64,000 bases of DNA, taken from the NCBI RefSeq assembly GCF_003576315.1, contig NZ_QWFZ01000036.1, positions 62,001 through 126,000 of the forward strand, written 5' to 3'. The notes under the pieces were generated by a model. It was not told where the DNA came from and did not search any database. It saw nothing but the letters and a program-made list of their open reading frames with translations. Of this stretch, positions 18,048 to 27,263 are shown piece by piece (position 1 is the first letter of the stretch; each line of letters opens with the position of its first letter). The position numbers were made by a program, and so were the translations under genes. Source of the DNA: Henriciella mobilis (GTDB taxonomy: Bacteria > Pseudomonadota > Alphaproteobacteria > Caulobacterales > Hyphomonadaceae).

Positions 18048-19737
18048 TCTCATCATCCGCAACGGCACCGTCGTCGACGGATCCGGCCTGCCTGGCTATC
18101 AGGCTGATGTCGCCGTCAAAGGCAATCGCATCGCCAGGATCGGCAAGATCGCCGAAACCGCCGGAAAAGAAGTCGACGCTTCGGGTAAAGTCGTCGCGCC
18201 CGGCTTCATTGATCCGCATACGCACTTCGATGCCCAGCTACTCTGGGATGGAGCGGCGAAGCCTGCCCTTTCGCATGGCGTAACCACGATCGTTCCGGGC
18301 AATTGCTCGCTGTCTCTCGCCCCGCTCAAGGCTGATCACCGCATGCGCCTCGTCGGCATGTTCAATCAGATCGAGGAGATGCCCTACAAGGCGTTCCGGG
18401 AGGGTGTCGTCTGGGACTGGGAAACCTTCTCCGAATACATCACCCGCATTCGTAAAGGTCTCGCGATCAACGTTGCGCCGCTTGTGGGCCACAGCGTCAT
18501 CCGCCTCTGGGTCATGAACGACGCCGCCACAGAGCGCACCGCTACGGATGAGGAAATCGCGGAAATGCAGGATGTGCTGCGCGAGTGCCTCGATGCCGGA
18601 GCGGCGGGCCTGTCGACCAGCTATGTCGACATGGACGAGACGCTTCAGCCGGTCCCCAGCCGCTATGCCGACGCTCGCGAAGTGGATGCGCTGGCCTCGG
18701 TCCTCGGCGAATACGGCCGCATGCTGCAGATCGTGCCGGAATTCTACGATCCGGACCTGACAATTGCCCGGCTCGATCAGCTCGCCGAGCTGTCCATCAA
18801 GTACCAGATACCGACGACCTTTTCGCCGCTGTTCGTGAATTCGGACAATGTCGACGCCGTCGACAAGGTGATGAAGCGGGTCGATGAGCAATTTGCGCGC
18901 GGCGCCCGTGTCTGGCCTCAAGTGCAGACGCGCCCGATCGACATTTCCTTCTCCTTTGCAGTACCGAGCCTGCTCTTCATTCGCTTCCCCGGCTGGTACC
19001 GCGTGATGCGCTTCGGCAGCCCGGAAGAGATCAGGGCGCACTTTGCCGATCCTGAGAACCGCAAGGCGCGGGCTGAAGAGGTTGCTGAATACAAGGACCT
19101 CTGGCCAAAGCTGGTGCTGCGCCAGGTGAAGACCGACGCGAACCAGAAATATGTCGGCAAGACGCTGGCCGAGATCGCCAAGGAGCGGGGCGTCACGCCG
19201 GTCGAGGCGATGATCGATCTTTCCGTTGAAGAAGACCTCGACGCGCATTTCCTGGCTGCTGACATGGGGCACAACAACGACGACAAGGTTGTCAGCCTGC
19301 TCAAGCATCCGCGTGTCCACATCGGCGCGAGTGATGGCGGCGCGCACATTCTCTCCTTCTCGACCTATGGCGACACCGGCTATCTGTTCGGCCACTTCGT
19401 GCGCGACCTGAAGACGATGCGGCTTGAGGATGCGGTGAAGAAGATCACCTCCGACACGGCCTCTATCTGGGGTATTCCTGAACGTGGGCTGCTGCAGCCG
19501 GGCTATATCGCGGACATTGCCATTTTCGATCCCGAAACCGTTGATCGCGGTGTCGAGAGATTCGTCCAGGACGTCCCGGGCGATGGCAGCCGCTATATTC
19601 GCGACTCCCACGGCGTTGATACTGTCATCGTCGGTGGCGGCGTCGCCTGGTCGGCCAGCGATGGCTATCAGGAAGCGCGCGGCGCAATTCTGCCCGGGGC
19701 TCGCGATGACCAGCCTGAACTGGTAGCCGCCGAATGA
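18040..19737 (+). CDS. Amidohydrolase-superfamily protein, N-acyl-D-amino-acid deacylase-like
   Basis: Cytosolic metal-dependent hydrolase of 565 residues. It opens with 'YDLIIRNGTVVDGSGLPGYQADVAVKG', then the metal-binding 'APGFIDPHTHFDAQLLWD', a Cys in 'VPGNCSLSLAP' (the position used as metal ligand in D-aminoacylases) and the C-terminal catalytic Asp region 'GASDGGAHILSFSTYG'. The last part, 'GLLQPGYIADIAIFDPETV', is a standard amidohydrolase end. Family members cleave N-acyl-D-amino acids, hydantoins or related amides; the actual substrate is unknown. The chosen ATG is supported by homology-like sequence starting at MYDLIIRNG; the longer frame overlaps the preceding gene. The next ATG overlaps its stop. 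Confidence 0.85.
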   Translation: MYDLIIRNGTVVDGSGLPGYQADVAVKGNRIARIGKIAETAGKEVDASGKVVAPGFIDPHTHFDAQLLWDGAAKPALSHGVTTIVPGNCSLSLAPLKADHRMRLVGMFNQIEEMPYKAFREGVVWDWETFSEYITRIRKGLAINVAPLVGHSVIRLWVMNDAATERTATDEEIAEMQDVLRECLDAGAAGLSTSYVDMDETLQPVPSRYADAREVDALASVLGEYGRMLQIVPEFYDPDLTIARLDQLAELSIKYQIPTTFSPLFVNSDNVDAVDKVMKRVDEQFARGARVWPQVQTRPIDISFSFAVPSLLFIRFPGWYRVMRFGSPEEIRAHFADPENRKARAEEVAEYKDLWPKLVLRQVKTDANQKYVGKTLAEIAKERGVTPVEAMIDLSVEEDLDAHFLAADMGHNNDDKVVSLLKHPRVHIGASDGGAHILSFSTYGDTGYLFGHFVRDLKTMRLEDAVKKITSDTASIWGIPERGLLQPGYIADIAIFDPETVDRGVERFVQDVPGDGSRYIRDSHGVDTVIVGGGVAWSASDGYQEARGAILPGARDDQPELVAAE

Positions 19738-20696
19738 GCTGGCCGGGTGTAAGCGAGCGCCGCGTCGCGACAAACGGGATCGAGCTCAACATTGCAGAAG
19801 CCGGACAAGGACCACTTGTCCTGCTTCTGCATGGCTTTCCTGAATCCTGGTATTCGTGGCGGCATCAGTTCAAACCGCTCGCAGACGCTGGCTATCACGT
19901 CGTCGCGCCGGACATGCGCGGCTATGGCAAGAGTGACAAGCCGCACGAGATCGAAGCTTACAACCAGGTCGAAGTCCGCAAGGATATCATCGGTCTCATC
20001 GATACGCTCGGTTATGACGAAGCTGTTGTGATCGGCCATGACTGGGGCGCGCCGACGGCCTGGGCTTGTGCGTTGCACCATCCGGACAAGGTGCGCGCGG
20101 TTGGGGCCCTGTCGGTGCCCTTCATGCCGCGCTCGCCCGTTCAGCCGATGCCTGCCATGCGTGAGATGTTCAAGGGGCAATTCTTCTATCAGCTCTACTT
20201 CTTCGAGCCGGGCGTCGCCGAGGCTGAATTCGAGGCCGATATCCGAACCGCCCTGAAGAAATTTCTGGTGATGGCCGGTGGTGAAACCGATCTTACCAGT
20301 CTTCCGGCGAAGGGTCCCGATGACGACATGTTTTCCGGACTTCCTGAGCCCAAGACGCTGCCGCCCTGGCTCAGCGAGGACGATCTCGATTTCTACACTG
20401 CGGAGTTTGAGCGATCCGGCATGCGTGGCCCGCTCAACTACTATCGCAATCACGATCTTGCCTGGAAGCTCACAGAGGGCGCGCCGGAGCATATCGACCA
20501 GCCAGCCTTCTTTCTTGCTGGCCTCAAGGATGGCGTCATCATGATGGCGGCCGAAGCCTATCAGGCCATGCCGACCTATGTTCGCGACCTGCGCATCAAT
20601 GAGCTGATCCCGGGGATCGGCCACTGGACACAGCAGGAAGCACCGGAAGAGACGAACAAGGTCATCCTCCGCTTCCTCAAGGAGATTGATGGATGA
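19734..20696 (+). CDS. Alpha/beta hydrolase, epoxide hydrolase type
   Basis: A 320-residue hydrolase. The oxyanion motif HGFPESWYSWRHQ, the nucleophile elbow 'VVIGHDWGAPTAW' (Asp nucleophile) and the catalytic-His region 'GIGHWTQQEAPEETN' match soluble epoxide hydrolases well; Asp as nucleophile argues against an esterase. It probably opens an epoxide to a diol or performs a related hydrolysis on a product of the neighbouring flavoprotein. No signal peptide is seen. It overlaps the amidohydrolase stop and the flavoprotein start by four bases each. Confidence 0.88.
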   Translation: MSWPGVSERRVATNGIELNIAEAGQGPLVLLLHGFPESWYSWRHQFKPLADAGYHVVAPDMRGYGKSDKPHEIEAYNQVEVRKDIIGLIDTLGYDEAVVIGHDWGAPTAWACALHHPDKVRAVGALSVPFMPRSPVQPMPAMREMFKGQFFYQLYFFEPGVAEAEFEADIRTALKKFLVMAGGETDLTSLPAKGPDDDMFSGLPEPKTLPPWLSEDDLDFYTAEFERSGMRGPLNYYRNHDLAWKLTEGAPEHIDQPAFFLAGLKDGVIMMAAEAYQAMPTYVRDLRINELIPGIGHWTQQEAPEETNKVILRFLKEIDG

Positions 20697-22213
20697 GAGA
20701 AGACGTCCTGGTCATCGGTGCGGGGATTGGCGGTCTGTGCGCAGCGCTTTCACTCGCGCCGACCGGCCGGCAGATCACATTGCTGGAGCGGGACCAGCCG
20801 CCGCCTAGCGACGATCCAGATGTAACTTTTCTGGATTGGCACCGCCAGGGCGCCGGGCATGTCCGCCAGAGCCACGCCTTCCTCGCGCGTCTCAGGAGTA
20901 TCATCAAGCAATCGCATCCGCGTCTGCTGGACGAGTTGTTGTCCATGGGCGCGCGCGAACTGACGTTCGACATGATGCTGACCGAACTGCAGCAGGAGAC
21001 TTACGAGCCAGCGCCCGAAGATGCGGAACTGACCATTATTACCAGCCGGCGGACGACACTCGAACTGACCATGCGGCGGTATGTCGAAAGCCTTGAGAAC
21101 GTGACCATCAGGCCGGGCTTCTTTGTGCGTGATCTGATGATCCGAAAGGCCGAAGACGGCGTTGTTGAAGTTCTGGGAGTGCGCGGCGAAGAGGGCGGTG
21201 TGATGTGCGAACTCGCAGCCGAGATCGTTGTCGATGCGAGCGGCAAGTCGGGGTTTACCATCCAGCAGCTGATGGATGAAGGCGCCCCGATTACCGAAGA
21301 GAGCGAGACGGCCGGTATTCTTTATTTCACCCGCCACTATCGCCTGCTTCCCGGTATGGAGGAGCCGTCGCGGACCGAAAACCCGCCTGGCAGCGGTGAT
21401 CTTGGTTACCTGAAGTTCGGCGTGTTCCCTGGGGACAATGGCTGTTTTTCGATCACCATCGCTGTGCCGGAAGTCGAGATCGAGCTTCGCAAGGCGATCC
21501 TCAATCCGGACACGTTCCATGCAATCACGCTAGAACTTCCGGGGCTTGAGCCATGGACCAATGACCGCCGGTCCAAGCCGAGAGGCAAGGTCTATGGCAT
21601 GGGGGACCTCCACAGCCGCTGGCGCTACATGGTCAACGATAGCAAGCCAGCGACGCGAAACTACTTCCCGCTGGGCGACACGCTGGTCCGGACAAATCCG
21701 CTATACGGGCGTGGCTGCTCTTTTGCCGCGGTTAGCGCCGAAGCACTGAGAGCGTCGCTGGCTGGGTCTACAGATCCGGACGAACAGCAGATCGCTTACC
21801 ATGCGGCCCTGCAGGAAGAATTGCGGCCCTACTACACCAATCAGCGCCGCCAGGACCGGTCGGCCATAAAGCGCGCCAGGAATGCGCTGACACCCGGTTA
21901 CCGGGCCGGCTGGAAAGCCCGGATGATGGAGAGTTTCTTTGAGGATGGCGTGCGGATTGCGATACGTTCCGATGTGGGGCTTCTCCGTCAGGCGATGCGC
22001 GGGTTTCACATGCTGGAGCATCCGGACAAATGGCTCGGAAAGCCGGGCAATCTCATGAAAGTGCTCTACTACTGGTCACGCGGGAAGAAGCGGAACGCCG
22101 CGGCCTATCCGCCCAATCCCGGCCCGGCCCGCGATGAAATGCTGCGGAGTCTTGCAATCGACGAGCAGGCAGATATCTCGCGTCTAGCAGATCACGCGGC
22201 GGTAGCCGCGTAG
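20693..22213 (+). CDS. FAD-dependent oxidoreductase/monooxygenase-like protein
   Basis: A 506-residue flavoprotein. The N-terminal Rossmann motif 'DVLVIGAGIGGLCAALSLAPTGRQITLLERD' binds FAD; 'FLDWHRQGAGHVRQSHAFLARLR' resembles the substrate/FAD region of the geranylgeranyl-reductase/aromatic-hydroxylase superfamily, and 'PLGDTLVRTNPLYGRGCSFAAVSAEAL' is the second FAD-binding (GD) motif. It could hydroxylate or epoxidise a substrate later opened by the adjacent epoxide-hydrolase-like enzyme; that order is an inference. No halogenase WxWxIP motif is present. The start overlaps the hydrolase stop (ATGA). Confidence 0.85.
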   Translation: MREDVLVIGAGIGGLCAALSLAPTGRQITLLERDQPPPSDDPDVTFLDWHRQGAGHVRQSHAFLARLRSIIKQSHPRLLDELLSMGARELTFDMMLTELQQETYEPAPEDAELTIITSRRTTLELTMRRYVESLENVTIRPGFFVRDLMIRKAEDGVVEVLGVRGEEGGVMCELAAEIVVDASGKSGFTIQQLMDEGAPITEESETAGILYFTRHYRLLPGMEEPSRTENPPGSGDLGYLKFGVFPGDNGCFSITIAVPEVEIELRKAILNPDTFHAITLELPGLEPWTNDRRSKPRGKVYGMGDLHSRWRYMVNDSKPATRNYFPLGDTLVRTNPLYGRGCSFAAVSAEALRASLAGSTDPDEQQIAYHAALQEELRPYYTNQRRQDRSAIKRARNALTPGYRAGWKARMMESFFEDGVRIAIRSDVGLLRQAMRGFHMLEHPDKWLGKPGNLMKVLYYWSRGKKRNAAAYPPNPGPARDEMLRSLAIDEQADISRLADHAAVAA

Positions 22214-22232
22214 CACGATCACGGGAGAGGGT

Positions 22233-22940
22233 GTGGCTGACGATCTTGGCAAGCGTGAAAAGGCAAAGGCGGAGCGCCGCTTGCGCATCGTCCGCGCGGC
22301 ACGCGACCTGATCCGGGAGACAGGCGACACAGAGCTCTCCATGCGCACGCTCGCCCAGCGGGCTGAAGTCAGCCTGTCGACGCCATACAATCTGTTCGGG
22401 TCGAAGCGCGCGGTTGTGCTGGCTGTGCTTGAGGATGTACGTGATTTTGCCAAACGCTTCCCGCGTCTTGCCGTGTCCAACAGCATCGACCGGATCTTCG
22501 CCGCCCACGACCTGGCCTTCGGCTATTATACCAGCGACCCGGACTTCTACCGCACGCTTTGGCGCGCGCTCCTTAATACGACAGGGCCAGACGAGACGGG
22601 CCTCTCCTCTCCGGAAAGGATCGACCAGACACGCGCCATCTGGCTGGGCATGGTCCGTGCCGCCTGCGATGACGGCTTTCTGGGACGGGATATCCCATCG
22701 CACATTGTCTTGCAGGCCATGGCGCACACGACTGGCGGAGCACTTTTGTCCTGGGCGATGGGCAGCCTGCCGACAAAGGAGCTGACGCCGTCGGTCGGCA
22801 TCGGTTATGCGCTGATCCTGAAGGGCGCGGCCACGCCGGCCGGGGCGCCGCTCATCGATGCCCATCTCTCGGCTTATCGGGCGCAGCGCGCCACGGTGAA
22901 TCCTGCAAGTCTGCCCAACCACGTTTCCGAAACGCTCTAG
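22233..22940 (+). CDS. TetR-family transcriptional regulator
   Basis: A 235-residue repressor-type protein. The helix-turn-helix is clear in residues 10-60: 'RLRIVRAARDLIRETGDTELSMRTLAQRAEVSLSTPYNLFGSKRAV' spans the three DNA-binding helices. The C-terminal ligand domain is not specific to a known group. It starts at GTG behind GGGAGAGG, 19 bp after the flavoprotein gene in the same direction, so it is probably co-transcribed. The palindrome AGAACATGTTCT in front of the first gene is a likely binding site, which would make the operon autoregulated. Confidence 0.88.
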   Translation: MADDLGKREKAKAERRLRIVRAARDLIRETGDTELSMRTLAQRAEVSLSTPYNLFGSKRAVVLAVLEDVRDFAKRFPRLAVSNSIDRIFAAHDLAFGYYTSDPDFYRTLWRALLNTTGPDETGLSSPERIDQTRAIWLGMVRAACDDGFLGRDIPSHIVLQAMAHTTGGALLSWAMGSLPTKELTPSVGIGYALILKGAATPAGAPLIDAHLSAYRAQRATVNPASLPNHVSETL

Positions 22941-22986
22941 ACTTCCAACCTTTTCCCAGGTCTGTACACTGGCTGATTTCGACGCC

Positions 22987-23006
22987 GGAACATTAAACTT
23001 TGTTCC
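22987..23006. promoter_or_regulatory. Inverted repeat in the opgG upstream region
   Basis: GGAACA and TGTTCC form a 6-bp inverted repeat separated by eight bases, about 120 bp before opgG. It could be an operator; the general-stress promoter reading was not supported. Confidence 0.25.
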
Positions 23007-23124
23007 TGAAGCAGCCCAATTCGCAACCAATTCAGCGACAATTCATTCGATCCTTCTCAAAGGTGGTTGCAGTGCAGCATTTCCGGGCCGAGCCTGCCGG
23101 GTGCTGACAGGATCGAGGTGAGCT

Positions 23125-24885
23125 GTGAAGCCGATTGGGGTAACAGGGACAGGAAAGCTGTTCACTGCAATCGCAGTCTTCGGTCTCGTTGGCTGTGGAG
23201 GCGAAGACCGCCCGGCCAAGGGCGACATGGGTCCGGAAAATGCGGTTGTCGAGCCGGAGTCCAGCGACCAGCCCGTGCCGCCGCCATTCGGCCACGATGA
23301 GACCGCGGGCATCGTCTTTCCCGGCATCGTTACGGATCACGAGCCCGATATCGGAAACGGGCCACCCCTCACAGAGAGCCCCCCACAGGACAGCGAGGCG
23401 GATGCCGTCGACCCGACCGATGCTGCGCGCGATATGTCATTGCCACAGGACGACGAAAGCTCGCTGACGGGAATGGCGCGCGTCGAAGCTGCCGCAAGAT
23501 CGCTCGCCAGCAAACCCTATGAGCCGCCACCCGCAACACCCAAAGCCGCCTCCCAGCTCGACTATGACCAGTTCCGCCGCATTCAGAACCTCGACGGTTC
23601 GATCCTCTGGGAGGGTGACCTGGCCGGCTATCGCGTTCATCTTGATCCCAGCGGTTATCTCTTCAGCCACCGCATCAAGCTGAACATAGTTGAAAACGGT
23701 GAGGTCACCGAAAAATCCTACGCGCCGGGCCAGTTCGACTTTTTCGACCTTCCGCTCGATGAGGAGGCGAAACAGGCGCTCGGTTACTCCGGGTTTCGCG
23801 TCCTTAGCGCGTTCAACCGCGCGGGCAAATTCGACGAAGTCATCAGCTTTCGGGGCGCCAGCTTTTTCCGCGCTCTCGGCGCCGGCACGCTTTATGGCGC
23901 CTCAGCCCGTGGTATTTCCATCGGAACCGCCTCATCGGAGGGCGAGGAGTTTCCGGTGTTCCGGGAGTTCTGGCTCGAGAAACCTCAGGCGGGAGACGAT
24001 GGTATCACGCTCTATGCGCTTCTCGATGGCAAGAGCGTCACCGGGGCTTTCGCGTTTCGCGTGGAGCCGGGGCCGGATACACAGGTTCATGTCCAGGCGA
24101 GCATCATTCCGCGTCGCCAACTAGAAAATTTCGGCATCGTTCCGCTGACCAGCATGTACTATTTTTCGCCGCATGATGCGGTGAAGCAGCGGGATGATTT
24201 TCGACCGGCTGTCCATGACTCGCAGGGGCTGTCCTTCCGCCTACGCAATGGTGAGTGGGTATGGCGCCCACTGAGCAATCCCCAGCAATTGCAGATGTCG
24301 ATCCTGGCGAATGATGTTCCGCTGGGGTTCGGCCTGATGCAGCGCCAGCGGGATTTCGATGCCTATTCGGATATCGAAGCCGGATACCATCTGCGCCCCA
24401 GCGTCTGGGTTGAGCCAGGTCAGGGTTGGGAGAAGGGCGAGCTGACCCTGGTCGAAATCCCAACATCAAACGAATACAACGATAATATCGTTGTGTTCTG
24501 GAAGCCGGGTAAGGCGTGGGAAAAGGGTGCGGAGCACCACTTCTCCTATACACTGCACTGGGCACTGAACCCGCCGGCAATCCCGTCTGTTGCCGCCGTC
24601 TCCCAAACGCGCTCCGGTCAGGTGCCCAACAGCGGCAATCGCCTTTTTGTCATCGACTTTGAACCGACAAATGCCGAGCTTCTTGAGGCTGCTGAGGCAA
24701 ACGTGTCGGCGTCAGCGGGCGAGGTGTCCAATGTCACGATCAAGCATCAGCATGAGACCGGCCTGACCCGGCTCAGCTTCGAGCTCGACCCCGGAAGTGC
24801 GCAAGTTGTGGAGCTGCGAGCCCTGCTGACGCGCGGCGGGAAGGCTGTCACCGAGACATGGGTCTATCGCTGGAGGGCGTCGTGA
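23125..24885 (+). CDS. opgG: Periplasmic glucan biosynthesis protein OpgG/MdoG, lipoprotein form
   Basis: Needed with OpgH for osmoregulated periplasmic glucan synthesis. The 586-residue product starts at GTG (GAGGTGAGCT before it) and carries a lipoprotein signal with lipobox LVGC (Cys24). A disordered acidic, Pro-rich segment (about 25-135) then precedes the OpgG domain, which begins near 'QLDYDQFRRIQNLDGSILW' and runs to the end ('SFRGASFFRALGAGTLYGASARGISI' and 'EFPVFREFWLEKPQ' are typical). Classical OpgG is a soluble Sec-exported protein without such a linker, so this is a membrane-tethered variant. The stop overlaps the opgH GTG by four bases. Confidence 0.92.
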   Translation: MKPIGVTGTGKLFTAIAVFGLVGCGGEDRPAKGDMGPENAVVEPESSDQPVPPPFGHDETAGIVFPGIVTDHEPDIGNGPPLTESPPQDSEADAVDPTDAARDMSLPQDDESSLTGMARVEAAARSLASKPYEPPPATPKAASQLDYDQFRRIQNLDGSILWEGDLAGYRVHLDPSGYLFSHRIKLNIVENGEVTEKSYAPGQFDFFDLPLDEEAKQALGYSGFRVLSAFNRAGKFDEVISFRGASFFRALGAGTLYGASARGISIGTASSEGEEFPVFREFWLEKPQAGDDGITLYALLDGKSVTGAFAFRVEPGPDTQVHVQASIIPRRQLENFGIVPLTSMYYFSPHDAVKQRDDFRPAVHDSQGLSFRLRNGEWVWRPLSNPQQLQMSILANDVPLGFGLMQRQRDFDAYSDIEAGYHLRPSVWVEPGQGWEKGELTLVEIPTSNEYNDNIVVFWKPGKAWEKGAEHHFSYTLHWALNPPAIPSVAAVSQTRSGQVPNSGNRLFVIDFEPTNAELLEAAEANVSASAGEVSNVTIKHQHETGLTRLSFELDPGSAQVVELRALLTRGGKAVTETWVYRWRAS

Positions 24886-27074
24886 CGGTTTATCGTTCGC
24901 GGCCGACCGAGTTCCCGGTAGATATGCCGGACCAGGCGTTCCGGTCACGCCGGGCGGAGTTCCGCCATCGGCCACGCTCCCGCCTTTGGCGCAAGCTTTT
25001 CGTCCTGGCCGCGTCGCTCGCGCTGACGGGCTGGGCGACCCATGAAATGTATCAGGTGCTCGCTGTCTCCAGTCTCACCATCCTCGAATGGATGCTGCTG
25101 GCCGTATTTGCACTGAACATCAGCTGGATCTGCTTTGCCTTCGTGAATGCAACGATCGGCTTCATTTGTGCGGTTCGGGCCGAGCGGTCTGCGGTCACGT
25201 CATCGGCCGTGCCAGTCAGTATTTCGACAGCGCGCACCGTCATCGCTTTCCCGGTTTACAATGAGCCTGTTGATCAGGTCTTTCCGGCCGTGCTGGCAAC
25301 CGCCAGACAGATGGCTGGCGCACCGGGCCGATATGAGTGTTTCATTCTTAGTGACACAACCGATCCTGACATTGCGCTGCTCGAAGAAGCCGGCGTCAGA
25401 CAGTTGCAGAAGAAGGCACCCGCTGATGTCGCCATCCGGTACAGGCGCCGGACGATCAATCATCACCGCAAGGCGGGCAACATCAGGGATTTCGTGACCC
25501 GCTGGGGTGGGCGCTACGATTTCATGATTGTCTATGACGCTGACAGCCACATGTCGCGAGAGACGATCCTGGCCCTGGTGGAAGCCATTCACGCCCAACC
25601 CCGTACCGGCCTGGTGCAGACCATCCCTCAACTCGTTGGTGCGCGCACCCTGTTTGCCCGCGCCCAGCAATTCGCATCTGCACTCTACGGGCCCGTGCTC
25701 GGCCATGGCATCGCCTGGTGGGCGCAGAAGGAAGGTAATTTCTGGGGGCACAATGCGATCATTCGCGTTAGCGCGCTGGCCGAGAGTGCAGGGCTCCCCT
25801 CAATACCAGGCAAGGCGCCGCTTGGCGGGTCGATCCTCAGTCATGACTTCGTCGAGGCCGCGCTGCTCAGGCGAGCCGGATGGAATGTCGAGATACGGCC
25901 AGACCTTGGCGGTTCCTATGAGGAAGGCCCGCCGACAATCATTGATCATGTCGTTCGCGACCGGCGCTGGTGCCAGGGCAACATGCAGCACATGGCCGTT
26001 CTGGCAAGGGCGCGTCAGCTCACCTGGACCAGCCGGTTCCATCTCGTGAACGGTATCTTCTCCTATCTCGCATCGCCCTTATGGCTGATCTTCATTACGC
26101 TTGGCATGCTGCTCTCGCTGCAGAACAGCTTCATGGTGCCGGACTATTTCGGCGATGGGGCGTCGCTTTTCCCGACCTGGCCAGTCATCGACTCAGAACG
26201 TGCGCTGAGCCTCTTCGTCGTGACCATGGCGATCCTGTTTGCACCGAAGATATACGGCCTTCTTTATGGCTGGATCAGCCGGACATGGCGCAGGAAAGTC
26301 GGCGCGGCGCGGACCGCCGTGGGCGTGGCGAGCGAGCTTGTCGTTTCCGTGCTGATGGCGCCAATCCTGATGGCGACCCAGACGGGCGCGGTGATCAGTG
26401 TGTTCAGCGGGCGAGATTCCGGATGGTCGCCGCAGGCCCGCAGTGATGGGCGGTATTCCTTCGCCACAACCTTCACCCAATGTATTTTCCCGACCTTTCT
26501 CGGTGTCTTCCTGACCGGGGCAGCCATCGCGATTTCACCCGTGTATGCCGCCTGGCTTGCGCCGGCCACGGTCGGTCTGATCTTCAGTGCACCCATCATT
26601 TATTTCACCTCGAAGCCGGAAGCTGGCGACTTCGCTGGCCGTCATGGCGGTCTCGTGACGCCAGCGAGCCTGGATGAGCCGGACTGTTACTTAGATGCTC
26701 GGTCACTCAAGCCCGTTTTCGCCAGCCTGGAGCCGGATCGCTTGCAGACGCTGTTGCTCGATCGCGACCGGCAGAGGGAGCGCGCATCCCTGATCGACCC
26801 GTTCTGGCCTCTCGATCCCAACGATGTTCATCCCCCGCTTGCCATGGCGCGCGCCCGGGGGGAGCGGGCAAGCTCCGTCTATGAACTCTCGGCTTTGCTG
26901 AGCCCCGCCGAGCGTATGGCGCTTCTGAATTCGAATGGCGACATGCAGGCCATGAGTTTCAGGTTTTCCTCAGTCGTTGCGCGGCGCCGGCAGCTCGAGG
27001 GGAACGCGACGGCGCCGGCCCAGGCCAAGTGGACTGCAGCGAGCGCTCAAAGCATGCGTGACGGCAAGGCCTGA
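24882..27074 (+). CDS. opgH: Glucans biosynthesis glucosyltransferase OpgH/MdoH
   Basis: Inner-membrane GT2 glucosyltransferase that builds the beta-glucan backbone from UDP-glucose and passes it to the periplasm. About 730 residues. Two N-terminal membrane helices (about 40-100) precede the catalytic domain with 'FPVYNEPVDQVFPAVL', the DXD-type 'DFMIVYDADSHMS', 'GSILSHDFVEAALLRRAGW' and the QxxRW-like 'RDRRWCQGNMQH'. Further helices follow (about 380-580). The GTG at 24882 has CTGGAGGG upstream and overlaps the opgG stop (GTGA); an upstream in-frame ATG (24858) would give a 28-base overlap. Confidence 0.93.
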   Translation: MTVYRSRPTEFPVDMPDQAFRSRRAEFRHRPRSRLWRKLFVLAASLALTGWATHEMYQVLAVSSLTILEWMLLAVFALNISWICFAFVNATIGFICAVRAERSAVTSSAVPVSISTARTVIAFPVYNEPVDQVFPAVLATARQMAGAPGRYECFILSDTTDPDIALLEEAGVRQLQKKAPADVAIRYRRRTINHHRKAGNIRDFVTRWGGRYDFMIVYDADSHMSRETILALVEAIHAQPRTGLVQTIPQLVGARTLFARAQQFASALYGPVLGHGIAWWAQKEGNFWGHNAIIRVSALAESAGLPSIPGKAPLGGSILSHDFVEAALLRRAGWNVEIRPDLGGSYEEGPPTIIDHVVRDRRWCQGNMQHMAVLARARQLTWTSRFHLVNGIFSYLASPLWLIFITLGMLLSLQNSFMVPDYFGDGASLFPTWPVIDSERALSLFVVTMAILFAPKIYGLLYGWISRTWRRKVGAARTAVGVASELVVSVLMAPILMATQTGAVISVFSGRDSGWSPQARSDGRYSFATTFTQCIFPTFLGVFLTGAAIAISPVYAAWLAPATVGLIFSAPIIYFTSKPEAGDFAGRHGGLVTPASLDEPDCYLDARSLKPVFASLEPDRLQTLLLDRDRQRERASLIDPFWPLDPNDVHPPLAMARARGERASSVYELSALLSPAERMALLNSNGDMQAMSFRFSSVVARRRQLEGNATAPAQAKWTAASAQSMRDGKA

Positions 27075-27137
27075 TTCTGCTATCCATCCTTCCCTTGCGT
27101 AAGGTGCTGAGTCACTTGCCCTCAGGAGGACGGAATC

Positions 27138-27263
27138 GTGCGACATTCGAAATCGATGCTGTTCCAGCAGACCACCAGACCTACACACGAAGTGGCGCCA
27201 CATCAGCTGAAGTGTTTCCGTCATTGTAGTTTTAAGAATTTGGACCTAGACCCCGCGACATGA
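27138..27263 (+). CDS. Putative small ORF coupled to the following hydrolase gene
   Basis: A 41-residue reading frame starting at GTG with a near-perfect ribosome site (AGGAGG, eight bases before). Its TGA overlaps the ATG of the next gene in an ATGA arrangement. The next gene has no recognisable ribosome site of its own, which supports a coupling or leader-peptide role. The peptide is basic with three His, two Cys ('LKCFRHCSF') and no membrane segment. I do not recognise it. The evidence is the start context and overlap only. Confidence 0.45.
   Translation: MRHSKSMLFQQTTRPTHEVAPHQLKCFRHCSFKNLDLDPAT

Noticed and set aside
18238-19773. 511-residue minus-strand open frame opposite the amidohydrolase
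   Set aside because: Composition is that of a shadow frame, and the amidohydrolase motifs on the plus strand are unambiguous.
22987-23010. EcfG-type general stress promoter before opgG
   Set aside because: GGAAC is present but the second element (CGTT) is not found at the expected 16-17 base spacing; the inverted repeat explains the word better.
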